Source: Polaromonas sp. AET17H-212 (GTDB lineage: Bacteria; Pseudomonadota; Gammaproteobacteria; Burkholderiales; Burkholderiaceae_C). From it: 64,000 bases of DNA. Both the position numbers and the translations under genes were made by a program. The notes beneath the pieces are model-generated. The model saw only the letters and a list, made by a program, of their open reading frames with translations, was not told where the DNA came from and did not search any database. The stretch is from contig NZ_NBZW01000017.1 in NCBI RefSeq assembly GCF_002379085.1, positions 1 to 64,000 on the forward strand, in the 5' to 3' direction. Each line of letters begins with the position of its first letter. Within the stretch, counting starts at the first letter, position 1. This document shows positions 52,386 through 60,184 of the stretch, in pieces.

Positions 52386-52730
52386 TCAAGCGTAGACCCC
52401 ATAACGCATGCGTGACAAAAGTTGAGTAACCTGCGCGATGCCATCTATCGTTTTCATGAGATCAACGGGCCTACGCTGGTCCAGGCCCATCGCGGGGGCC
52501 ATCAACCACTGCTCGGCAGCCGCGATGCTTCCGAGCTCTTCAACAGCCAGGGCGCGTACTTTGAAATCCAGCTGCATCAAGCGGCCGTAGTCTGGGCTTC
52601 CGAATTCGCGATCAACTGGAGCGATTTTTAACCATGCTTGCTCCTCAGAAGACCGCCGGAAAAATCTGGAGTGATGAAACCTTGAGTGGAAAAGTTGGCC
52701 CAAGATACGTTTTCTTTTTCTGCTACTCAC
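52386..52730 (-). CDS. Xre/MbcA/ParS-type antitoxin toxin-binding domain protein
   Basis: This 114-residue frame has a GTG start at 52730 overlapping the upstream stop. The C-terminal half has VRALAVEELGSIAAAEQWLM, then AMGLDQRRPVDLMKTIDGIAQVTQLLSRM, the DUF2384 (MbcA/ParS/Xre toxin-binding) domain. The N-terminal HTH usual in Xre antitoxins is absent or degraded. No RES-domain toxin gene follows on the minus strand, so it is probably an orphan or a truncated antitoxin. It is the last of the HAD-containing run. Confidence 0.62.
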   Translation of the reverse strand: MSSRKRKRILGQLFHSRFHHSRFFRRSSEEQAWLKIAPVDREFGSPDYGRLMQLDFKVRALAVEELGSIAAAEQWLMAPAMGLDQRRPVDLMKTIDGIAQVTQLLSRMRYGVYA

Positions 52731-53065
52731 TTCTGGTCTCCTTCGAATATTTTTCTCGGGCCATCGTATTCTTCTGCGCGCTGCGTGTTAGAGATCAATG
52801 CCGTCCGGAGCCTGATTTCGATCCTGGCCCTTGTGATTTGGCGTGAGTCCCATGATGGGCTCGGCGATATCAGTCGAAAATGATGTTTCTGGGTGTCGCC
52901 TGTGGCGTCCATCGGGTTGCGCAGACGCCAGGTTGTGGAAAGCACGATGTCCACCTGCGGAAATTCGCGCAGAATTCCTTCGATCGGGTTGCACAGGCAA
53001 AACTTGAACTGGACGACGCAGGGATGAGGATGGAGCGCACCATCGAAGTCAAGAAAAAGAGTCAT
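52727..53065 (-). pseudogene. HAD-domain protein, frameshifted copy
   Basis: The start MTLFLDFDGALHPHPC and VDIVLSTTWRLRNPM match the upstream HAD protein (FLDFDGVLHAEPS, VDIVISSTWRLDW). After DTQKHH the frame loses likeness, while the next frame reads FSTDIAEPIMGLTPN, matching HFSPDIAPRVVGVTPF of the sister. One missing base in a short T/A run near 52880 explains the shift. The shifted frame ends soon after, so the C-terminal motifs are lost. The start overlaps the upstream gene by ATGA. Confidence 0.7.
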
Positions 53066-53568
53066 TCAGTTTTCCCGATATTCGGTCGCCCCGTCGTCAT
53101 GCGCGTCAGGTGTTGGCGGAACAAATCTTCGTCGGAAGGCATGAAGCCATCGCCACCGTCCACCTTCATGAGGTTTGGGCAACCGGGCAAGAACCATTCA
53201 TCCCGATCATCCAGAGCCAGCCAGGGCGTGTGGGGCGGTCGGTTCGACCTGAGCCAGGCGCAGCATTCGAGCTCGCGCGTGTAAGGAAGAGCATCAAGCC
53301 CATTTTCCTGAAGACGCCCTAAAAATGGTGTTACGCCAACAACTCGCGGAGCAATGTCCGGAGAAAAATGGCGCCGCAGTTGCGCTACCGCGACCGCGTC
53401 GGCGTCTCCCATCCAGTCCAGGCGCCAGGTGGAAGAAATGACAATATCTACAGCGGGGAAATCCCGAAGGACGGCTTCAATAAGCGGCAATTGAGTGAAG
53501 GCCTCCTTGGGCAAGGAAGGCTCGGCGTGCAGCACGCCATCGAAGTCAAGGAAGAGAACCGGGTTCAT
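53062..53568 (-). CDS. HAD-domain protein of the RNA-repair-associated type
   Basis: Starting at 53568 (MNPVLFLDFDGVLHAEPS) the protein has about 168 residues. It has HAD motif I (LDFDG), a Ser/Thr motif in DIVISSTWRLDW, and motif IV-like WLALDDRDEWFLPGCPNLMKVD. This is the HAD family annotated as associated with Swiss-army-knife RNA repair proteins. Expected activity is phosphate removal. A frameshifted duplicate follows, overlapping by four bases. Confidence 0.8.
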   Translation of the reverse strand: MNPVLFLDFDGVLHAEPSLPKEAFTQLPLIEAVLRDFPAVDIVISSTWRLDWMGDADAVAVAQLRRHFSPDIAPRVVGVTPFLGRLQENGLDALPYTRELECCAWLRSNRPPHTPWLALDDRDEWFLPGCPNLMKVDGGDGFMPSDEDLFRQHLTRMTTGRPNIGKTE

Positions 53569-53747
53569 GGCGCTACATCCTTTAACCAAGCTTTGGGAAT
53601 TTGCCTGAGCGGGCCTTGCGGATCACCGCACAAAAGAATGAGGTCGTCGGTTTTCATATGGACTGATGCTCGTGGAGGTTTTCGTACAAATAATTGAATG
53701 TTCTGATGTTTGCTCTGCATTTCTTGCCCTGCTTCTAATTGATCGCT

Positions 53748-55259
53748 TCAGTGCAACAAAGTCAGTGGCGTTGCCAATGCTTCGTCTGCCAGCAGGACGT
53801 CTCGCGGCAAGTCCATCACGTCCACGCTGCGCCCTCCCCGCCTGACGGCCGATGCCGCCGCCGATGCGGTGGCCTGATATATCTCCCGCGCACTGAGGTG
53901 CGCCACTGCCGCGATGAAGCGCCGGTCTGGTGGTGTTCTCCAGGCGCTTCCCGAATCTTTCATCGCCTGTGCCACCACCGAAATGGCCACCAGCATCGCC
54001 TGCTCCGCCGTGGGCATGGTGATCAGGAACTCCTTCATCCGGGATCTGAGCGTGGGAGCTATCAGCCAGGGGTAGTTGGCGGTGGCAATCCAGGTAATGA
54101 AGCTGGCGTCGAGTTCGATGTCCACACTGAGGTCGCGCACCCCGACCGCTGAAACCGGTTCCAGCAAGGAGTGCAGCACCGCAGTGGGGGAAGCCATACT
54201 TCCGCTGGAGCCTTGACCCCGGCTGGCTTTGTCTAGTTCGTCCAGAATCACAACCGGATTGGCGTAATCCCCCATCGCCAGGAGCTCGAACACCAGCCCG
54301 TAGCGGGTGTTGCTCCAAGTAATTTCGGATCCCAGCAACGCCGAGGAGGTTTCTGCCTGGTCCATGGGATGTCGGCGCACCGGAACATGAAGCACGGAGG
54401 CCAAGGCCTCGCAAAAATGTGTTTTCCCAACGCCCGGGGGGCCGAACAGCATCATGGGCGGGATGCGCACGGGGCGGCGGCTGGCTTTCTGCAGGGAGAT
54501 GCGGTCGGCCACGAACTGGATCACCTCCGAGAAGTGCGGGTGAGATTGTTCCAGCGCAAGTACGTCGTCGATGCTGCGAGCCAGCCCCATCCGCCGCAAG
54601 GCCCCCTTGGGTTCGAGCTGGGCGAAGAGTTTTTCGTTGCGCTTCGTCACGTCTGAGTCCGTGGCCGCCCCACCCTTTTCCAGCTTTTTGATGGCCTCGC
54701 GGCTGTAGACGGCCAATCGCCCCTTCTTGGGGAGTTCTGCGACCTGCTTGCAGAATCCCGGCGGGCTCATGATGCTCGTGGTGAGTGCACCCCGGCGCGT
54801 TGGCTGGGCTGGCTTGCCCGCAGGCGTGTCTGATCCTTGCGCGTCTTGCTCCTTTGTATCTTCCCCCGGCGGCTTTTGTTCGGATGACTGAAGGATTGAA
54901 GGCGGCGCCCGTCGATGGGTGAATCTGCCATGCTCACCTCTATGGATATTTCCCAGGTCCTCAAGTTCGTCCTTCAGCTCCACTGGTATCAGTATCCTGG
55001 GTTGGTCGGTGTAATCCAGGATGTTCCTCAAGCGCAAGTACACCGGAGATTCGAAGCGCCGGCGGCCAGGACGAGGTGGCGTTGTAAAACTCGGCGGCTT
55101 CCGCTCCTGAGATGCCTCCACAGGCTTGTCGTTGCTGGCATCGGGCGAAGCCTCCTGCTCCGACAACCGAGCGTCGGCACTTCCGCCGCCCTGGTCCGCC
55201 TGGCCCTCGCCACCGCCACCGCCACCGATCGGCAGATTGTCTTTTCTGGAATAGTTCAT
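53748..55259 (-). CDS. AAA+ ATPase with long disordered N-terminus
   Basis: Starting at 55259 (AAGGAG upstream) the protein has about 503 residues. Residues 1-165 are low-complexity and Gly/Pro-rich. The AAA+ module has Walker A GPPGVGKT (273-280), Walker B VVILDE (336-341), sensor 1 IATAN (391-395) and arginine residues in LRSRM (405-409). The module resembles Lon-type AAA domains, but there is no protease domain. It is coded 11 bases after the LAGLIDADG fusion gene, so the two probably act together. No known conjugation or defence family is recognised. Confidence 0.75.
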   Translation of the reverse strand: MNYSRKDNLPIGGGGGGEGQADQGGGSADARLSEQEASPDASNDKPVEASQERKPPSFTTPPRPGRRRFESPVYLRLRNILDYTDQPRILIPVELKDELEDLGNIHRGEHGRFTHRRAPPSILQSSEQKPPGEDTKEQDAQGSDTPAGKPAQPTRRGALTTSIMSPPGFCKQVAELPKKGRLAVYSREAIKKLEKGGAATDSDVTKRNEKLFAQLEPKGALRRMGLARSIDDVLALEQSHPHFSEVIQFVADRISLQKASRRPVRIPPMMLFGPPGVGKTHFCEALASVLHVPVRRHPMDQAETSSALLGSEITWSNTRYGLVFELLAMGDYANPVVILDELDKASRGQGSSGSMASPTAVLHSLLEPVSAVGVRDLSVDIELDASFITWIATANYPWLIAPTLRSRMKEFLITMPTAEQAMLVAISVVAQAMKDSGSAWRTPPDRRFIAAVAHLSAREIYQATASAAASAVRRGGRSVDVMDLPRDVLLADEALATPLTLLH

Positions 55260-55270
55260 CGTGCACTCCT

Positions 55271-57094
55271 TCACTTCAAGGCGCGCAGCTTGAGGTAGTG
55301 CGCCACGCGCACCGCTTCCACGTCAGTCGGCACACCGCGCGGTCCAAAGCGGCGACTGATCTGGCCGTTCAAGCAGAACGAGATCGCCACCAGGGCCTCC
55401 GGGCGTTTCCTGACCAGCAGGGTACGCAGGCGCCGGATGAGGAGCAAGGCCTTGGGTCCCGAGTAGTTCAGGGTGTAGATCTGCTTGTTGTGCTCGAGCT
55501 TGCGCTTGACCGCATAGATCACCCCATCGACGCCCACACAGCGGCGGAAGTGTTCCAGGGTCTGCAGGCAGTTCTGGCATACGGAGACAGTGAGTCGGTA
55601 GATGGGCCTACGGTTTGCAAAAGGCTGCTTGATGATGGCAATGCAGCCGTCGCCATCGAGCATGCCGGCGGCCCACGCCAGGCTCGGGCGAGGTGCACCG
55701 GCCCCCTCATCAAATTCGTCGAGGTCTAAGCGCAGGTCGTCCGGGCTAAGGGCAATTGACGCCAACGGGATCACAGCAACGTCACCTGATTCCGCGCCGC
55801 TCTCCTTGCCCGAAGAGTCCTCACTGCCAGTCCCAAGTTTGTTCTCGATGCGGTTCTCGATACCTGCACCCGCCGCCGGCCAGTTCTGATAATTCGAGAT
55901 CGCGCCCTTGATGGGGTCTCGCTCCCCAGCGTCCTCGCCGCCAAGCTGTACCGATGCGCTCTGCGCCCGGGCGCCCTGGCTTCGCATTTCATTTAACAAG
56001 TTCGACCGGGTCTGCGACAGCGCATCGCCCATCGCACAACCCATGCGGGCCAGCACCGGGTCCACCGGGCGATCACTGAATGGACCCCCTTGTTTGCTTC
56101 CGATGCGAAAGGGGCGATGTGCCTCGGTTCCCAGCAGCCCCTCCAGATAGGCAGCGTCCTCGGGCTCCAGTTCCGCGAAGCGGCTGAGCAAAGATCTCAA
56201 GAAGGCGGCGGTGCGCGGATGCGCTTGGCGGGCGTCAGCCGGCTGGATTCCATGGCCAGGGCCAGGACGGTCGGCCCCCTTCAGACCGGCCGACACTCCC
56301 GTCGCTTGCAAGGCACCCAGATCGCTGATCAGGCAAGCCAGGCGGGCCAACGATGCTTCATCGCCGTTCAGGTCCAGCGCGCAAAGCGCCATGGCCGCGC
56401 GAACACCACAGCTCAAGGTGTGCGGGCCCAGCACAATAGCCAGTTCGCCCGTGTCATCAACAATGGGTGTGAGCTTGTGCTCAATGTCCGGCCTGCTGAT
56501 TGCAGCTATACAAACCGCCTGGTGCACCGGCTTCATGCTGGCCAGCACCCTGTGCAGCTCGAGTAGCAGCTGCTCAGGCAGACCCAGGTGGTCGAGCCCC
56601 CAAGGGGTGATCGCTTGACCTTTGCGAGCTACGCTCAAGCGGTGAACCGTGAGGGCGTCGTCCGGGGTGCCGGGAACGCGGCGCCTCATCAGTTTCATCT
56701 CGTACACGCCGGCCTTTGGCAGCCAGCCGGCGGCATAGGCCGTGGGGAACACCACAGTCTGGTCACCCGAACCCAGGCGGGCGAAGGACATGAAGGAATC
56801 GCAGGCATCTGAAAACTCGCCTTGGGCGGTCAGGCTCGGGTCCCTGCCGTAGGCCTGTGCGGCGCCCACATAGGCGATGACGCGCACCACCGACCAGGGA
56901 TCGGCCAGGTGGCCTAAAGCGTTGACGCATTCGTCAAGCGGATCGGAGATGTAGAAGCGCGGCCCGGCGCCGGGCGAAACGGATTGCCCGAATGCATTTC
57001 CTGACGCTGCGGTAAAGCTGGCAGCGCGTGCTTTCAGCTTTTCGTTGAAGGCGCTGACGTCGGTTTCAAAAGTGTCGAAGTTGGTGAAGTTCAT
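55271..57094 (-). CDS. Large protein with C-terminal LAGLIDADG endonuclease domain
   Basis: Starting at 57094 the chain has about 607 residues. Residues 1 to about 400 form an unrecognised helical domain. Residues about 470-580 look like a LAGLIDADG homing-endonuclease unit: WAAGMLDGDGCIAII (474-487) keeps the AG-x2-D-x-D-G core with Asp482 as candidate catalytic acid, then YRLTVSVCQN and IYTLNYSGPKALLLIRRLRTLL. One motif suggests dimeric action. It lies between the integrase and AAA+ genes, all on one strand. It is not in an intron or intein, so a free-standing role in the element is likely. Confidence 0.65.
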   Translation of the reverse strand: MNFTNFDTFETDVSAFNEKLKARAASFTAASGNAFGQSVSPGAGPRFYISDPLDECVNALGHLADPWSVVRVIAYVGAAQAYGRDPSLTAQGEFSDACDSFMSFARLGSGDQTVVFPTAYAAGWLPKAGVYEMKLMRRRVPGTPDDALTVHRLSVARKGQAITPWGLDHLGLPEQLLLELHRVLASMKPVHQAVCIAAISRPDIEHKLTPIVDDTGELAIVLGPHTLSCGVRAAMALCALDLNGDEASLARLACLISDLGALQATGVSAGLKGADRPGPGHGIQPADARQAHPRTAAFLRSLLSRFAELEPEDAAYLEGLLGTEAHRPFRIGSKQGGPFSDRPVDPVLARMGCAMGDALSQTRSNLLNEMRSQGARAQSASVQLGGEDAGERDPIKGAISNYQNWPAAGAGIENRIENKLGTGSEDSSGKESGAESGDVAVIPLASIALSPDDLRLDLDEFDEGAGAPRPSLAWAAGMLDGDGCIAIIKQPFANRRPIYRLTVSVCQNCLQTLEHFRRCVGVDGVIYAVKRKLEHNKQIYTLNYSGPKALLLIRRLRTLLVRKRPEALVAISFCLNGQISRRFGPRGVPTDVEAVRVAHYLKLRALK

Positions 57095-57258
57095 GGTGGT
57101 TCCGGTGTAGTGAGTTGAAGTGAATGGGCTGGGACAGGTCTGCTGTTTGCAGCTCTTCCTGGAATGGCTTTTTCGTTCGGACAAAGCTCCGCCTACCTGG
57201 CTGGTCGGGCACCTTTGCCCTGCCGGCCAGTGGATTGGGTGTATCTGTGAGGTGGCGG

Positions 57259-58752
57259 TTAGTCCTGTTTCAAGAACGCCGGGAGCTCCGGTCTCTTGAT
57301 GAGCGACATCAGGGACGTTGAGTCGTCAGGCGCACGCCGTCGACGCAGGTCAGCCGCCGATGAGCGGGTGATCGCCTCGTCATCCGGGCCCAGTTCGTCC
57401 AGCGCGCGGATACCCTCGCCGTTGCCGGCATCCGATGCGCACGCCAGATCGACGGCGCTTGTCGAAGACGCCTTATCTGTGGGCGCCCCACTCCCTTTGG
57501 CTGTAATTGCCGGGCGTTCCTCTGGCAGCTGCACCACAATCCCGCGCACCGGCGTCACCGAGATGTGCTGCTTGAGCAAGCGCTCCATAGCCGAGCCGTC
57601 TCGTCGTGTCAGGTTAGGCACATAGCGGCTGTACACACGAAACAGCATCTCGGTGCTGGTGTGGCCGAGCTGGCGCGCAATCCACTCCGGCGCTTCGCCC
57701 GACGCCAGCCACAGCGTGGCCGCAGTGTGGCGCATCTGGTAGGCTCGACGGTGCGGTATGTCGAGGTGGCGAAGCAGCGGCGACCATACCCGGTTCAGAA
57801 AATTCTGGTTGTCGATGGGCGTCCCATTGCGGTTGCAGAAGACGAACTCCGACGTCTTGCCCGTCACCTTGAACTGCGCCTGCAGCGCATCAAAAACAAG
57901 GTCGTTCATCTGGATGTCGCGAACGCTGCCGTCGGTCTTGAGCTCGTCCTCCTCTTTAAGTACGATGGCCTCGCGCACCAGGATCAATCGGCGCTCGAAG
58001 TCGATGTACTTCCACTTCAAGCCGTGGACCTCGCCCGTGCGCATGCCGGTGAAGAAACGCACGGTGAAGTACTCGCGGTAGTCCGCCCGCGCCGTCGTGA
58101 GGATCTGCTGCACCTCTTCCAGGGTAAATGGCATCACGTCGCTGCGCTTCATCTTCAATGGCTTGATGTTGCGAAATGCCGAAGTAAACTCGAGGCGGTC
58201 GGCCGCTTCGTTGAGGATCTGCCGCAGCGGCTTCATCACGGAGTTGATGCGACGGTTGGACAATGTGTTTTGGGATTTTCGGGTGGTTACTTTGGCGAGT
58301 GTTGCCCGAAATGCCAGTACGTCTGCCTTGTTGATCTGGCCGACCTCCTTTTCTCCGAAGTAGGGATTGAGGTATTGGTCGATCGACCCGCGCTGCGTGA
58401 CCTTGTAGCTGCGCCGCCACGAGACTTCCGACTCAGAGAACCACATGTCAGCGAATACCTTGAAGGTAGGTGTGCCTGTACGGGATGACGGTTGCCGTTG
58501 CAGTTCAGGCGTGGTTTCTCCTGCAACGTCTTCGACCACCGGTTGGCTTGAAGGCAGAGGTTTACCGAAGGTTTTCTGATACTCGAAGGTGCCGAGGGCG
58601 ATTTCTGTCTCAACGCGGTCAAGAGCCTTTTGAAGGCGCTTGCGGTTGACCGGGGTGTCTGGCAGGGCCGTCTGCTCACGCAAGCGTTGTCCTTGAAAAC
58701 CGAAGTCCAGGAACAGGAGCCCTGATTCAGTGCGGCGTCGAATGCTACCCAT
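57259..58752 (-). CDS. int: Tyrosine-recombinase integrase
   Basis: Starting at 58752 the protein has about 497 residues. It has an Arm-binding domain (MGSIRRRTESGLLFLDFGFQ, DUF3596-like), a SAM-like core-binding domain and the catalytic domain. The catalytic Arg is R238 (GMRTGEVHGLKW). Box II is YQMRHTAATLW (R341, the usual first His is Tyr338). The following His is H364 (QLGHTS) and the nucleophile probably Y374 (VYSRY). The C-terminal 120 residues are an unusual Ser/Ala/Asp-rich extension. It overlaps the AlpA-like gene by eight bases and leads the element's operon. Confidence 0.9.
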   Translation of the reverse strand: MGSIRRRTESGLLFLDFGFQGQRLREQTALPDTPVNRKRLQKALDRVETEIALGTFEYQKTFGKPLPSSQPVVEDVAGETTPELQRQPSSRTGTPTFKVFADMWFSESEVSWRRSYKVTQRGSIDQYLNPYFGEKEVGQINKADVLAFRATLAKVTTRKSQNTLSNRRINSVMKPLRQILNEAADRLEFTSAFRNIKPLKMKRSDVMPFTLEEVQQILTTARADYREYFTVRFFTGMRTGEVHGLKWKYIDFERRLILVREAIVLKEEDELKTDGSVRDIQMNDLVFDALQAQFKVTGKTSEFVFCNRNGTPIDNQNFLNRVWSPLLRHLDIPHRRAYQMRHTAATLWLASGEAPEWIARQLGHTSTEMLFRVYSRYVPNLTRRDGSAMERLLKQHISVTPVRGIVVQLPEERPAITAKGSGAPTDKASSTSAVDLACASDAGNGEGIRALDELGPDDEAITRSSAADLRRRRAPDDSTSLMSLIKRPELPAFLKQD

Positions 58753-59005
58753 GGAGCGCTCCTCCATTGATCAGCGGAATGGGCGAGCTAGACATATGGG
58801 AATGGCGAGCCATGTCTTCCTGAATGTGCTCCCAGATATAAAGGGTCTTTCGACCGCCGAATGGACGGATGTAGTGACGCCCTTCGATAAGAACACTGTC
58901 CTTCAGGCGATCACGAATCGTCCTAGAGTCGTACTTGATTAACGCCGATAACTCAGCCGTTGTTAAGTAGGTTTGAGGGGTCGCCTCAGGTATAGATACT
59001 TGCAT
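58745..59005 (-). CDS. Small DNA-binding (excisionase/AlpA-like) protein
   Basis: The 86-residue protein starts at 59005 after AAGGA (MQVSIPEATPQTYLTTAELS). It has a winged-helix-like segment YLTTAELSALIKYDSRTIRDRLKD, then YIRPFGGRKTLYIWEHIQ, typical of MerR/AlpA-type excisionase proteins next to integrases. It overlaps the integrase start by eight bases. The two likely control excision together. The two direct repeats upstream are its possible operators. Confidence 0.72.
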   Translation of the reverse strand: MQVSIPEATPQTYLTTAELSALIKYDSRTIRDRLKDSVLIEGRHYIRPFGGRKTLYIWEHIQEDMARHSHMSSSPIPLINGGALHG

Positions 59006-59059
59006 TGGTTCCTTCAATAGACGAGTTACACTTGGGAGAGCAAGTTGCTTAATTTCGGA

Positions 59060-59136
59060 TCTTTTTGATCTCTTGTAGATCAATATATCCGATATTTGAC
59101 TAATTGCAAGTCTTTTTAATCTCCAGAAGATCAATT
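59060..59136. promoter_or_regulatory. Two direct-repeat operators in the integrase/XRE divergent region
   Basis: TCTTTTTGATCTCTTGTAGA (59060-59079) continues TCAATAT and recurs as TCTTTTTAATCTCCAGAAGA (59111-59130) plus TCAATTT. Each contains ATCTC-N4-AGATCAAT as a short inverted pair. They are 51 bases apart, close to five helical turns. The region sits between the divergent AlpA-like and XRE genes. Confidence 0.6.
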
Positions 59137-59152
59137 TTTACAAAACAACGTC

Positions 59153-59374
59153 ATGATTCGCTGCCACTTCGCCCGGCTTCTCGGGGAACGAAAGCTCAAG
59201 ATTGCCGATGTGGCGAGAGACACGGGAATCAACCGCGGAACATTGACTCGGCTGTACTACGAGACAGCGGAGCGGATAGAGATGGATGTGTTGGACAAAC
59301 TATGCGACTACTTCGGCATCGACTTACCTGAATTGCTCCAACGCACGACAAGCTCAGAGCCTCACGAAAAATGA
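59153..59374 (+). CDS. XRE-family helix-turn-helix regulator
   Basis: The 73-residue protein is a Cro/CI-type HTH: MIRCHFARLLGERKLKIADVA, then RDTGINRGTLTRLYYETAER and LDKLCDYFGIDLPELLQ. This length and form is typical of element regulators beside integrases. It is divergent from the AlpA-like/integrase operon and should bind the tandem repeats between them. Confidence 0.88.
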   Translation: MIRCHFARLLGERKLKIADVARDTGINRGTLTRLYYETAERIEMDVLDKLCDYFGIDLPELLQRTTSSEPHEK

Positions 59375-59419
59375 AATGAAGGCCGCATATGCGTTCAGTC
59401 GAAATACTCATTTCAAATG

Positions 59420-59660
59420 AGAACCGCACGACCTTGAATGAGCTGACTTCGCGCCTCGTCTCCTTTCTCTTGCCGGCGTACTCGGCGTCCGCGAAACTGA
59501 TCTGCACCTGATGCAAAACTGGTGTGCGGTGAGAGAAGGCGATGGAAGAAGCCCCGTACGAGATCGCCTCGCTTCGCAGCTTCTCCCGCCTGAGCCTCAC
59601 ACAGATCCGTCGCCGTCAGCTCAGGAAAAACATCTGCCGTGACGGTATCCAGCATGAATT
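59420..59660. pseudogene. IS5-family transposase, scrambled remnant
   Basis: On the minus strand QISFADAEYAGKRKETRREV matches the start of IS5-type transposases (MKQxSFADAEYAGKRKxTRRE). Immediately next to it, on the plus strand, are LHLMQNW and MEEAPYEIASLRSFSRLSLT, which match a downstream part (HLMQNW, AMEEALYEIASLRxFAxLSL). The N-terminal segment is therefore inverted relative to the rest, with frameshifts. No functional gene remains. Confidence 0.6.
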
Positions 59661-59755
59661 TGCTTCACAGATGGCTTTGCCAACGGCCATGGCTATCACG
59701 GTGTTGCCAACCCGTGTAGGGTGCGTGAACTGGTAGCGGGTGGCTTATAACCGTG

Positions 59756-60052
59756 TCAGACCACCTCGTTGCCGGAAACAAGCGCCAAGGCTTTACCTGC
59801 GGTGTTGGCGAGAACAGCCTGAGCCTTACTTACCGCGTCCTCCTCTCCCGGGGTCGCTTTGCGGTAGACCGGTTCCCGGGGCTTTGGCGAAGGCGACGCC
59901 TTGTAATACCAAGCGGGCCCTGGATCAAAAAACAAAGCGTCCGGCGCAGATGGCGAGGTCTCCTGGGTCGGCAATATCTGGGCGTAGGCGCTTCCTGCAA
60001 GCGCCAGCAGCAGAAATGCCAAGGCGCGTGATTTTCTGTTGCGCTCCTTCAT
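59756..60052 (-). CDS. Small exported protein, unknown function
   Basis: The 98-residue protein starts at 60052 with a strong GGGAGGA five bases upstream. The signal peptide (SRALAFLLLALAGSAYAQ) is cleaved after AYA. The mature part is Pro/Ala-rich with ALFFDPGPAWYYKASPSPKP and no cysteines. I do not recognise a family. It stands alone between IS debris and the DUF2971 gene. Confidence 0.65.
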   Translation of the reverse strand: MKERNRKSRALAFLLLALAGSAYAQILPTQETSPSAPDALFFDPGPAWYYKASPSPKPREPVYRKATPGEEDAVSKAQAVLANTAGKALALVSGNEVV

Positions 60053-60184
60053 TTAATCCTCCCTTCTGCGGAGCGTCTGAGCGTTCACAAGGCACGCGCC
60101 CCGTTTTGTTCAACGCTGTCCACCGACGTCGCATGGTGATAGGCTGGCTGTTCTAAAAAAAGCGTCACGCATCGTGCCACCTGT

